NCBI GenBank assembly: GCA_016735415.1
Contig: JAERRP010000093.1
Span: forward strand, 1-9,532
Direction: 5' to 3'
Length of the DNA: 9,532 nt
Origin: Desulfobacterales bacterium
GTDB taxonomy: Bacteria > Desulfobacterota > Desulfobacteria > Desulfobacterales > UBA5852
Shown here: positions 1 to 7,169 of the stretch, piece after piece
Position numbering within the stretch: position 1 is the first letter of the stretch
Layout of the letters: each line of letters begins with the position of its first letter
Notes under the pieces: generated by a model
What the model was told of the DNA's origin: nothing
The model's database searches: none
What the model saw: the letters and a program-made list of their open reading frames with translations, nothing else
Made by a program: the position numbers and the translations under genes

Positions 1-393
1 GGCCAGTAGCAGGGGCGGCAACAGGATTATCCCCAGAAAGGAGGCCCCGCCGATGCTGAAGGTGTGCTTCTTTTTTTCAACTAGGCGGGCCATAAGGCGG
101 GAGCCCGGCATACAGACGGCCAGCAGCAGGCAGACGATGCCAAGGGTCAACGCGGGCGGCATACCGGCGGCGGCCGTCAGAATGACCACGATGGTACAGG
201 CCAGCGTATAGGCGCTGGCGTTAAAAAAGCCGTAATAGGTCAGGTTGATGCCTTGCCAGCGGTTTTCGCCCTTTTTGACCTGGGGGATACTGGCGACAAA
301 CTGCCATTTTTCATTCGGCAGGTGCCTGAATGACCAGCAAAAAAGAAAAAAGGTGACAAGACCCAGGCCGGCAACGAGAAGTTCGTCAATCAT
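1..393 (-). CDS. Lgt-like integral membrane protein, N-terminal 131 residues (3' end beyond window)
   Basis: The reading frame opens at an ATG at 393 and runs off the left edge without a stop, giving 131 residues. A good Shine-Dalgarno AAGGA (402-406) lies 8 nt before the ATG. The ATG overlaps the end of the preceding decarboxylase gene by 8 bases (ATGATTGA), implying translational coupling. Hydrophobic segments are visible at about residues 5-21, 60-78, 80-96 and 113-131, so it is a polytopic inner-membrane protein. The stretch GSRLMAR (97-103) followed by FSIGGASFLGII (112-123) resembles the Lgt (prolipoprotein diacylglyceryl transferase) region GGRIGY...SFHGGLIG. In E. coli Lgt the His of HGG (His103) has been reported essential; here that position reads Ile (SIGG). 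The family call is therefore inference from a partial sequence: it may be a divergent Lgt paralogue with a changed activity, or another polytopic membrane protein. That it is a real membrane protein gene is much surer than the family. Confidence 0.6.
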   Translation of the reverse strand, partial: MIDELLVAGLGLVTFFLFCWSFRHLPNEKWQFVASIPQVKKGENRWQGINLTYYGFFNASAYTLACTIVVILTAAAGMPPALTLGIVCLLLAVCMPGSRLMARLVEKKKHTFSIGGASFLGIILLPPLLLA

Positions 394-1405
394 GGGTGGT
401 TTCCTTAAAAGCGATGGTTGATCGGACGCGCACATCGGTCTCCACCAGCCGGGCTCCAAAGCCTTCCGAAAAGCGACTTTGCGCCCCAGGGTGCCGCAGA
501 TTGCGTTTCAGGTCGTCGCAGAACCGAATCCGGCTTTTCTGAAAAAACAATACATCGACCGAACTGCCCGGGCGGTAGAGGCTTTTGGGCTGCCCGCGCC
601 GTACAAAAAGGCCGCGGGTTACCGGGGCGGGATCATCGTAACGCGTGTCACTGTAGCACTGGACGATATCGCCGATCATGAGGGCCACGACTTCGATCAT
701 GGCCACAAGCCCGACACCGGACCCCCCGGGGACATCGGTGTCCAGGATGGTGACCACCCGGCGGTTCTTGGAATAAGGCCTCACCATGCGGACCACGGCA
801 CCGGGGTTGCAGGAGTGAAAGGCCCCTTCGATTTCATAGATGTCGCGCACACGCCCTGATACCGGCAAGTGGTTGTAGTGGTATTTTTCAGGCGTCAGGC
901 GGAAGATGGCAAAGTTGCCGTCTTGAAAGGCCTGACACCAGAAAGGCTTGTCGAAACCAAGCAATTCATCAAAATTGAAGAATTTCTCCTTTAGAAATAG
1001 GAGTGACTGCCGGGCCAGCGACCCGATGATGACCCTGGCATCGGCCGGGGATACCACATGGTCTTCGGTCTCTGTCATGGGGCGGCACTGCCAATACCGG
1101 ATCCGGCGTTCGAAGACCTGTCGAGGGCTTGAAAGCTTATCAGCTGCCAGGCACTCGGCCAGGTCAATGCCCAGACTGCGGATGACCCACCGGGCCGCCC
1201 GGCGCGGGTTACCGGCCGTAAGGTCGAAATTGAGAAAGGCCCAAAGATCGTTACTCCGGCGGGAGGTCAGCTGGCGGAACAGGCGCGGGGCGATTTCGCG
1301 CCCATTGGAATAGAATAGATTGACCAGACGGTCCGAAAACAGGTTTTCGGTGACCACGGCGCCGGAGTCACGCCGAATGTACTGATGATTTGACAAAACT
1401 GACAT
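386..1405 (-). CDS. psd: Phosphatidylserine decarboxylase, pyruvoyl-dependent proenzyme
   Basis: This 339-aa protein should decarboxylate phosphatidylserine to phosphatidylethanolamine at the membrane. The family motifs are in order: an F-x3-R type segment before the core (about 98-108), SPADAR (119-124, with Asp122 the likely self-processing acid), RLTPEKYHYNHLPVSG (169-184, His176 and His179 matching the family's YHr-x-H-x-P-x-x-G), RMVRPY (206-211), and GVGLVAMIEVVALMIG (230-245). The autocleavage site is Gly280-Ser281 in PGSS, where most family members have (L)GST; a GSS triad is known in some active PSDs such as those of Plasmodium, so activity is plausible. Cleavage would leave an alpha chain of about 59 residues carrying the N-terminal pyruvoyl group. 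The N-terminal ~90 residues are longer than in minimal PSDs. The gene starts 15 nt after the stop of the 814-aa gene; an AAGGA (1418-1422) that overlaps that stop codon sits 12 nt before the ATG. It overlaps the downstream Lgt-like gene by 8 bases. The substrate could be a related serine lipid; the family call is secure. Confidence 0.9.
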   Translation of the reverse strand: MSVLSNHQYIRRDSGAVVTENLFSDRLVNLFYSNGREIAPRLFRQLTSRRSNDLWAFLNFDLTAGNPRRAARWVIRSLGIDLAECLAADKLSSPRQVFERRIRYWQCRPMTETEDHVVSPADARVIIGSLARQSLLFLKEKFFNFDELLGFDKPFWCQAFQDGNFAIFRLTPEKYHYNHLPVSGRVRDIYEIEGAFHSCNPGAVVRMVRPYSKNRRVVTILDTDVPGGSGVGLVAMIEVVALMIGDIVQCYSDTRYDDPAPVTRGLFVRRGQPKSLYRPGSSVDVLFFQKSRIRFCDDLKRNLRHPGAQSRFSEGFGARLVETDVRVRSTIAFKETTHD

Positions 1406-1420
1406 GATGACACGTTATCC

Positions 1421-3865
1421 TTATGATGTGGGCCGTGTTGGGGGTTCTTTGTGCGACAGGGTTGTCTCCTCCTGTTTCTGCTGATCATGAATCACCAGGA
1501 TAAAAAGTTGAATGAGCTTCTGCAGGGTTTGCTCACTGGCGGTCTCATCCAGCAGGGCCTTATGGTGGGAGTCCAGGAATTCGCGGGCGCTCCGCCCATT
1601 CAGCAGATCGAACAGGATTCGGTTGTAGACCCCGCGGCGCCAGGATTGGGGGGCATCGATGAGGTCCAGGTCCTCCGACAGAAGGGCGAGGCCTTCCCGC
1701 ATGTGGTGGTGCCGCAGGGTGCCTCGGTAGTAGCGCTCGGCCGCCGTGTTGAATTCTTCTCCACTCAGTTTGAGAGGTGATTTGGCACCGGCTTCTTCCA
1801 GAATTCCACGGGTCAGGCGTCCGGTCGCAGAGTGCTGCTCGGGACACCGCACCCGCTGCTCCAGGTCGTCCAGGGTTTCACCGAGGTTGAAGCCCTCGAT
1901 CAATTCCGGGGCCTCGCGCCGGATGAGCCGCAGCAGTCCCAGACAGTACTCGCGTTGATGGATACGGATATAGCCGGGGTAGCGGTTGCTGGGGCGTGTA
2001 TGGTGAATTTCTTTCAGGAGGCCTTTCAAGAAACGATTGCGGGTCCGGGCGGCCACGAAAAAGGTGGGCAGCCCGATGGCGGCCCCGAAAAAGATTTGCC
2101 GCCGTTCGCTCTCGGTATTGGGTGTGTCCGGAATATCGGCGTGGGTCACTTTCTTATTGATTATATGCTGGAAGGCCAGGGCGGTAATCAGGGTCTGCAG
2201 GTTCACGGCGACCCCCAGGTCGTCGGCGAAACCTTCGAACTGGCTGTAGTGACGGCCTTCGAAACCCGAAAAACCCATTTGGCTGAACTGGCGCAGGCGA
2301 TAGAGCAGGTAAAGCGGCATGGCCCTGTCGAAAATGCCCATGTCGGCCAGATCGCGCTTGAGACGGGTGTCATTGCCAATCTCACCACTGAGGGCCGGTG
2401 AGGTGCGGGTGCTCATCAGGCAGACCAAGTAGTCGATCAAACGAAAATCACGAATGAAGTCACCCTTGAGGTGCAGAACACGGCTTGCCATGCGATCGAG
2501 CCATTCGGGCCCGAAAGGGGTTATCGGACGACCGCAGATCTTCATACGGGCTTTTTTCTTCCAGCGCCGCCAGATCATCCGCAGGTGGGTGTAGTTGAGT
2601 TCGTGGGGCAGAAAACCCAGCATTTTTTCGGGGTGCATATCCCAAAAATCCAGGCGGTAAGGGGCACCGCTGCAGGTGCCGACAAAAAGCGGCAGGAAAT
2701 GCTCCACGATTTTGATCACAAGATCGCCCACGTATTTTTCATGATGGGGCTGAAAATCGGGATGACAGGCACGCATCTGTCGGGACAGCTTGAGGCTGCC
2801 CAGGCTGACATGGGTGCCGTTATTGGCCAGGCAGATATTCGAGAGGTTCGGCAGAACCACGAGATTGCGGCTGATGATCCCGGCATCCTTGAGTTTTTTG
2901 ACGGCATTGAGCTGGCTGCGAGACAGCACCTGGTGGCAGAGCCCCATATAGGCGTGTTTTTTTTCGCCGCGGTTCCAACCCGACAGACAGGGACTCATGA
3001 AAAGTTCGCGGTAAAAAGTATCCGGGATGAGTTCGTTCAACCACTTCTGGCGTTGGGGAGGATGCGGCGCCATATAAATAACAGCGTGCTGGCCGTGGTC
3101 AGCCAGTTCGAAGCGGCGGTTGGCGAACATGACCAGCATTTGAGAAAAAAGCATGCGTCGGGAGGTTTCGGCGGCAATGGACTGCCCGGTTCCGGTAGCA
3201 GGTGACAGCCGGGTGGTATAGAAGGAATGGGTCTCGGGCGAGGTATTGTCGCTGATGAAATGATCCATCAGGCGTTCGGCCTCCTGCCGGAGAAGGTTGT
3301 CGGCCGGCAGGTCGGCAACGACTTCGGCCAGGGCCAGTTTCATCAGGTAACTGATGGGAATACGCACGAAATCTTCGCCCTGGTACCGGCAGACAAAACG
3401 CTCGCAGTCGCCCCGCGGCGCACTGTGCCGGTCCCGCTTATCCGCCTGGAGATCGTGCTGGAAGATCGCGCCGGTGTAGGGCGCCATACAACGGTGCGGG
3501 AACCGGACCCAGCTGTTTTCCCAGATTCCGGTCTGGTTTTCTTCCAGGTACCGCTCCAGGTCTTCCTTGAGACGTGGCGAAGTGTCGCCGGCAATGGCCA
3601 TGCAGCGAATGTTTTCGAAGAAATCCGAATTCCGGATCGACTGCGCCAGGTCGACATGATGACCCTTGCCGGCCACGGCCGCCTGGATTTCATTTTCGAT
3701 TCCGGCCGTGGTATCGTCGGGGCCGAAAGGCAGGGTCCGGGCGAGCGTATCAGGAGATCGGCGGTCGATCTCAAGAGTGGCGCCAAGTTGATCGACATTG
3801 AAAGACGGGGACGTTTCGAATTGTCGGGGCCGGACGACTTTGGCCGCTCCGCTAAAACTGGTCAT
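1421..3865 (-). CDS. Large conserved-looking protein of unknown function, first gene of the lipid operon
   Basis: An uninterrupted 814-codon frame that I cannot assign to a family. It appears soluble: no signal peptide and no clear membrane segment. Stretches that look like folded, conserved cores are at about 84-136, 162-206, 258-312 (YMAPHPPQRQKW near 264-275), 333-361 (VVLPNLSNICLANNGTHVSLG), 398-430, 464-485 and 530-660, with a helical C-terminal third and a charged, low-complexity tail after about 795. The first ~75 residues are polar and look less ordered. The NGTHVSLGSLKLS segment and the His/Asp/Glu-rich GFEGRHYSQFEGFADD (531-546) are possible active-site elements, but this is guesswork. 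No good Shine-Dalgarno stands before the ATG at 3865, so the start is the least certain part; the next in-frame ATG (residue 89) would cut into apparent core. The stop (1421-1423) is 15 nt from the psd start, so the two are almost certainly cotranscribed, pointing to a role in lipid or envelope metabolism by context only. Confidence 0.85.
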   Translation of the reverse strand: MTSFSGAAKVVRPRQFETSPSFNVDQLGATLEIDRRSPDTLARTLPFGPDDTTAGIENEIQAAVAGKGHHVDLAQSIRNSDFFENIRCMAIAGDTSPRLKEDLERYLEENQTGIWENSWVRFPHRCMAPYTGAIFQHDLQADKRDRHSAPRGDCERFVCRYQGEDFVRIPISYLMKLALAEVVADLPADNLLRQEAERLMDHFISDNTSPETHSFYTTRLSPATGTGQSIAAETSRRMLFSQMLVMFANRRFELADHGQHAVIYMAPHPPQRQKWLNELIPDTFYRELFMSPCLSGWNRGEKKHAYMGLCHQVLSRSQLNAVKKLKDAGIISRNLVVLPNLSNICLANNGTHVSLGSLKLSRQMRACHPDFQPHHEKYVGDLVIKIVEHFLPLFVGTCSGAPYRLDFWDMHPEKMLGFLPHELNYTHLRMIWRRWKKKARMKICGRPITPFGPEWLDRMASRVLHLKGDFIRDFRLIDYLVCLMSTRTSPALSGEIGNDTRLKRDLADMGIFDRAMPLYLLYRLRQFSQMGFSGFEGRHYSQFEGFADDLGVAVNLQTLITALAFQHIINKKVTHADIPDTPNTESERRQIFFGAAIGLPTFFVAARTRNRFLKGLLKEIHHTRPSNRYPGYIRIHQREYCLGLLRLIRREAPELIEGFNLGETLDDLEQRVRCPEQHSATGRLTRGILEEAGAKSPLKLSGEEFNTAAERYYRGTLRHHHMREGLALLSEDLDLIDAPQSWRRGVYNRILFDLLNGRSAREFLDSHHKALLDETASEQTLQKLIQLFILVIHDQQKQEETTLSHKEPPTRPTS

Positions 3866-3875
3866 AGGTTCAGGG

Positions 3876-3887
3876 TATCCCGGGATA
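3876..3887. other. 12-bp perfect palindrome in the leader of the lipid operon
   Basis: TATCCCGGGATA is a perfect inverted repeat lying 10 nt upstream of the ATG at 3865 and downstream of the proposed -10 at 3925-3930. It could be an operator for a dimeric regulator or a short RNA element near the ribosome-binding region. No known operator consensus is recognised, and a single 12-bp palindrome could be chance. Confidence 0.3.
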
Positions 3888-3924
3888 ACAGCAACGCGCC
3901 GATTCTGTCTTCGACGGTACCGCT

Positions 3925-3973
3925 ATTATTGCTCTCAATTGTTGATGACGAGTTAAAAACGGGTTATTTCTTG
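3925..3973 (-). promoter_or_regulatory. Candidate PhoB-type box plus -10 for the lipid operon
   Basis: Read on the minus strand, three tandem 11-bp units end in a shared AAC: CAAGAAATAAC (3973-3963), CCGTTTTTAAC (3962-3952) and TCGTCATCAAC (3951-3941). Exactly 10 nt beyond the last unit is AATAAT (3930-3925), five of six matches to the sigma-70 -10. No good -35 is seen, as expected if an activator replaces it. PhoB/PhoP boxes are direct repeats with an 11-bp period, and in E. coli the box sits about 10 bp upstream of the -10. Similar units stand upstream of phoB in this window (7170-7213). Transcription would begin near 3918, giving a leader of about 50 nt before the 814-aa gene. The assignment to PhoB is inference. 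Confidence 0.45.
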
Positions 3974-4037
3974 ATGAAAAATAAATTGGATACCGTTACA
4001 CCTGTATTTTGTGCGGCTACGAGCCCTCATTTTCTTT

Positions 4038-4067
4038 TTGACAAAAAAACGAATAATTTTCTATACT
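4038..4067 (+). promoter_or_regulatory. Near-consensus sigma-70 promoter for the PilZ gene
   Basis: A perfect -35 TTGACA (4038-4043) and a -10 TATACT (4062-4067, five of six) are separated by 18 bp in an A/T-rich stretch. The predicted transcription start is near 4074, about 40 nt before the preferred PilZ start at 4115. The match quality suggests strong, largely constitutive expression. Confidence 0.75.
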
Positions 4068-4114
4068 CAGAAGATTCACAGGGAACGGACACTATGACAG
4101 GGAGGATGGGGACA

Positions 4115-4507
4115 ATGGATGAACAGGCCCCGCACGACAACCGCCAGACCGACGTCACCTTTCGTCTTTTCGAGCTCATCACCGATATGGACTACGAAGA
4201 GCAGATGGCCCTGCTGGCGGAACTTGAAAAGAAACAGACCCGCAAGACCCGCAAGCACAAACGGCGGAATACCCACCTGACCGTTTATTATGCCACCCAT
4301 GACCGCGCCTACCGGGATGTCATCCAGAATATCAGCCCCACCGGGGTGTTTATCGAAACCAGCGAGCCGTTCAGCGCGGGCCAGGAAATTCTTCTGAATT
4401 TTACGCCAACGCGCCACGCCGAGCCGGTGAAGGTGCGCGGCCAGGTGGTGCGGATTACGGATGAAGGTATTGGGGTGAAATTTATCCGGCAGGCGGCCAG
4501 GGAATAG
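4115..4507 (+). CDS. PilZ-domain protein (putative c-di-GMP binder)
   Basis: This small cytoplasmic protein of 130 residues carries a C-terminal PilZ domain, a fold that binds cyclic di-GMP and relays it to motility, exopolysaccharide or transcription targets. The two ligand-binding signatures are both present: RxxxR at residues 46-50 (RKHKR) and NxSxxG at 72-77 (NISPTG), followed by the expected beta strands ending in GIGVKF (118-123). Residues 14-45 form a short, probably helical, charged extension that may serve partner binding. ATGs in the same frame at 4094, 4106 and 4115 compete; I choose 4115 because AGGGAGG (4099-4105) lies 9 nt before it. If 4094 were used the protein would gain seven residues. 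The gene is alone on the plus strand, divergent from the lipid operon and convergent with phoR, so its partner cannot be read from context. Ligand binding is likely given both motifs, but the target is unknown. Confidence 0.88.
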   Translation: MDEQAPHDNRQTDVTFRLFELITDMDYEEQMALLAELEKKQTRKTRKHKRRNTHLTVYYATHDRAYRDVIQNISPTGVFIETSEPFSAGQEILLNFTPTRHAEPVKVRGQVVRITDEGIGVKFIRQAARE

Positions 4508-4645
4508 TGCGGTTCAAGCCTTCCCGAAGCATCCCTCCCGCGTTCCGTCCTGCAACGCCTTCCACTGGTACTGAAAAGTCTTCGTTTTTTGCGGTGATAC
4601 CCGACCGGTCGCCGTAATCGGTCCATCTCCGTTCCGGATCGGGCA

Positions 4646-6424
4646 CTATCGGGGCAGGAAGATCGAAAAGGTGCTGCCTTTTCCCAGTTTGCTGTCCACC
4701 GTCACCTGTCCGCCGTGGGCCTGGACGATGTGTTTGACAATCGCCAACCCCAGACCGGTCCCCCCCATCCGGCGGCTGCGGGCTTTGTCCACGCGATAGA
4801 AGCGCTCGAACAGCCGGGCCAGGTGGTTCCTGGCGATGCCGCCGCCATGGTCGGTAACATGAATGCCGGTGGCGTCGCGGCGACGCTCCACCGCAACGGC
4901 GACCTGGCTGCCATTGTCGCTGTACTTGATGGCATTGTCGATCAGGTTCAGAATGGCCTGTTCGAGAAGTGTGGCGTCGACCTTGGCCCTCAGGTCCAGA
5001 TCGCCGCTTGGAGAGATCGTAATCGCTTTTTCCTCGGCCTGGTTCTGACAGACCTGAATGGCCGTTCCGATGATGTCGCCGATGCGTGTTTCGGTGAGAT
5101 TCAAAGCCGATTCGGAATCGCTGTCCGTGCGCTCGATGCGTGAGAGTGACAGCAGGTCTCCGACGATGGCGTCCAGGCGGTTGACATGTTTGATGATGAT
5201 TTCCAGAAACCGTTGGGTATCTTCCTTGGAATCGACTTCCTGGTTGAACAGGGTCTCCACATAGCCCTTGATGGCGGTCAGAGGGGTTTTGATTTCATGG
5301 GAGACGTTGGCCACGAAATCCCGTCGCATATTCTCGAGCCGGCGCAGCTTGGTTACATCCGTCATGACCAGGAGGGTGCCGATGCGTCGGCGGCCGGCGT
5401 CCAGTATCGGCGAGCTGCGGATATAAAGAATGATTTCGCCGGGTGTATAGAGGGTGATGTCACTTTCCAGCGCGTCGTCCGTGGCCAGGGCCATCCGGAC
5501 GAAATTCTGCAGTTCGAGGTTGCGAACGACTTCCTGAACACTGCGCCCCTGGGCTTTTTCGCGGTCGCTCTCAAACATCGTGCCGGCGGCGCGGTTTATG
5601 CTGATGATGGATTCATTCGTATCGATGGCCACAACGCCTTCGTGCATGCTGGACAGGATGGTTTCCAGCTCGTTGCGCTGATTGATGACGGTTTTGATCC
5701 GGTAGTCGAGCTGGTCGGCCATTTTGTTCATGGCATCGGCCAGGCCGGCCAGCTCTTCGGTGTCCGGCAGGGCCAGTTTGTGGTCCAGATTGCCGCCTGA
5801 AAAGACATCGGCCCCGATGCGCAGCTCTTCGATGGGGCGGCTGACTTTGCGGGAGGCCATGAGGCTGATCAGAGCTACCAGGACGGCGATCACCAGCCCG
5901 CCGACGACCATGCGTCCCTGGATGGCCCGCTTCTGTTCATCCAGAAAGACCACCGGCAGGGACGCGCGGATCACCGCTTCCAGGCGTCCTCCAGCGCTTA
6001 CCGCGGTGGCGACATACATCAGGTTGCGGTCCAGGGTTTTGCTGTAGCGCACCGATTGGCCGTAGCCCTCGGTCATGGCCTTGCGGATTTCGGGCCGATC
6101 GGCATGGTTGTCCATGTGCGCCGGATTTTCGCGTGAATCCCCCACGACTTTGCCGTCCGGCAGGATGACGGAAAAGCGGGTGTCGGTCAACTGGCCGGCT
6201 TCGTTGCAGATTTTTTGAATCCGATCGACCTGTCGGGTGTTGATGAACGGCTTGATCTGGTATTGAAGCAGGGCGATACGGTCTTTCAGGTCATGGGCGG
6301 TCTGTTCCAGGAAAAAGAGATTCAGGGCGTGGGAGGCAAACCAGATGGCGATGGCCAGCGAGACCAGGGTGATCAGAAAAAAAGAAGGGAAGATCTGCCA
6401 GACAAGGCGTTTTTTTTTCTTCAT
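4646..6424 (-). CDS. phoR: Phosphate-regulon-type sensor histidine kinase PhoR
   Basis: A 592-aa membrane histidine kinase that should phosphorylate the adjacent PhoB-like regulator. Domains in order: TM1 (about 10-34); a periplasmic Cache-like sensor (about 40-165) with the signature DGKVVGDS...H.DRPEI typical of PhoR/ResE-type kinases; TM2 (about 172-190); HAMP (about 190-240); PAS (about 250-358); HisKA with the phospho-accepting His376 in VSHEIKTPLTAIKGYVETL (374-392); and a HATPase domain with N box NLIDNAIKYS (493-502), G1 DHGGGI (525-530), the F box LFERFYR (538-544) and G2 GGTGLGLA (554-561). All catalytic residues appear intact. The ATG overlaps the phoB stop by four bases (ATGA), so the two are translationally coupled. 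The large extracytoplasmic sensor is the PhoR form of Gram-positives and many non-enteric bacteria, unlike E. coli PhoR, which lacks it. No pst or phoU gene is in the window, so the phosphate signal is assigned by homology; a related envelope-sensing kinase is the alternative. Confidence 0.87.
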   Translation of the reverse strand: MKKKKRLVWQIFPSFFLITLVSLAIAIWFASHALNLFFLEQTAHDLKDRIALLQYQIKPFINTRQVDRIQKICNEAGQLTDTRFSVILPDGKVVGDSRENPAHMDNHADRPEIRKAMTEGYGQSVRYSKTLDRNLMYVATAVSAGGRLEAVIRASLPVVFLDEQKRAIQGRMVVGGLVIAVLVALISLMASRKVSRPIEELRIGADVFSGGNLDHKLALPDTEELAGLADAMNKMADQLDYRIKTVINQRNELETILSSMHEGVVAIDTNESIISINRAAGTMFESDREKAQGRSVQEVVRNLELQNFVRMALATDDALESDITLYTPGEIILYIRSSPILDAGRRRIGTLLVMTDVTKLRRLENMRRDFVANVSHEIKTPLTAIKGYVETLFNQEVDSKEDTQRFLEIIIKHVNRLDAIVGDLLSLSRIERTDSDSESALNLTETRIGDIIGTAIQVCQNQAEEKAITISPSGDLDLRAKVDATLLEQAILNLIDNAIKYSDNGSQVAVAVERRRDATGIHVTDHGGGIARNHLARLFERFYRVDKARSRRMGGTGLGLAIVKHIVQAHGGQVTVDSKLGKGSTFSIFLPR

Positions 6425-7113
6425 GGAGTCTCTTTGAAGCGGTAACCGACACCGCGAACGGTTTCGATGTAGTGTCCGCAGGTGCCGAGTTTTTTGCGCA
6501 GCCCGACAATCTGGACATCGACGGATCGGTCCGTGACGGGATAATCATCGCCACGCACCATATCGACAATCTGCGAGCGCGTAAAGACCCACCCCGGCCG
6601 CCGTGCCAGGATGCTCAGCACCTGGAATTCGGTGTAGGTGAGATTGACGGGCTGCCCCTCGATTTGAACGGTGCGGCGGCCCGGATGAATCTCGATTTCC
6701 CGGACCTGGATAAGGGCGGTCTCGTCCGGTGGTTCCTTGCGCTGGCGGCGAATGCTGGCCCGGGCGCGTGCAATCAGGATGCGCGGGCTGAAGGGTTTGG
6801 TGACATAGTCATCGGCGCCCATCTCCAATCCTGTGACCACATCGGATTCCTCGCCTTTGGCGCTCAGCATGAGAATCGGGATCTGCCGGGTTCGCCGGTC
6901 GTTTTTCAATCGGCGGGTCACCTCGAGCCCGTCGATCCCGGGCAGCATCAAATCCAGTATGATCAGATCCACCGGTTCCGACATGGCGGTCCGGAGCGCT
7001 TTTTCGCCGCTGTCGGCGCAACGGACCGCATAGCCTTCCCGGTTCAAATGGTGCCGAACCAGCTCCAGGATGTCCTCTTCATCATCAACGACAAGGATCT
7101 TTTCTTTGCTCAT
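6421..7113 (-). CDS. phoB: OmpR/PhoB-family response regulator
   Basis: A 230-aa DNA-binding response regulator. The receiver domain (about 4-118) has the acidic pocket Asp10/Asp11 in VVDDEED, phospho-acceptor Asp54 in LIILDLMLPG, Ser84 in the Thr/Ser switch position and Lys106 in TKPFSP. The C-terminal winged helix (about 133-228) has LTYTEFQVLSILARRPGWVFTR, the recognition region VTDRSVDVQIVGLRKKLG and the final ETVRGVGYRF typical of the OmpR/PhoB class. It is followed by phoR with a four-base overlap. Four tandem 11-bp repeats stand 57 bp upstream (7170-7213), fitting autoregulation by a regulator that binds 11-bp direct repeats. The Shine-Dalgarno is weak (GAGAG shortly before the ATG). 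The PhoB name rests on the neighbouring PhoR-type kinase and the repeats; the family itself is certain. Confidence 0.88.
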   Translation of the reverse strand: MSKEKILVVDDEEDILELVRHHLNREGYAVRCADSGEKALRTAMSEPVDLIILDLMLPGIDGLEVTRRLKNDRRTRQIPILMLSAKGEESDVVTGLEMGADDYVTKPFSPRILIARARASIRRQRKEPPDETALIQVREIEIHPGRRTVQIEGQPVNLTYTEFQVLSILARRPGWVFTRSQIVDMVRGDDYPVTDRSVDVQIVGLRKKLGTCGHYIETVRGVGYRFKETP

Positions 7114-7169
7114 GGAATCTCTCAGGTTATGGTCGCATAAACAGTCTGACCTCCGTTTACGGCCTCCAT

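Noticed and set aside
2471..3205. 244-codon plus-strand frame antisense to the 814-aa gene
   Set aside because: It is a shadow of the GC-rich opposite-strand gene, with no recognisable domain and no supporting start signals.
3227..4114. Long plus-strand open frame running into the PilZ gene
   Set aside because: Most of it is antisense to the 814-aa gene and the promoter and Shine-Dalgarno place the real start at 4115.
4508..4645. Possible bidirectional terminator between pilZ and phoR
   Set aside because: A T-run (near 4584-4590) and a 10-bp palindrome (4602-4611) exist, but no stable stem directly precedes a T-tract on either strand.
6472..7140. 222-codon plus-strand frame antisense to phoB
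   Set aside because: The minus frame is an intact response regulator with all key residues.
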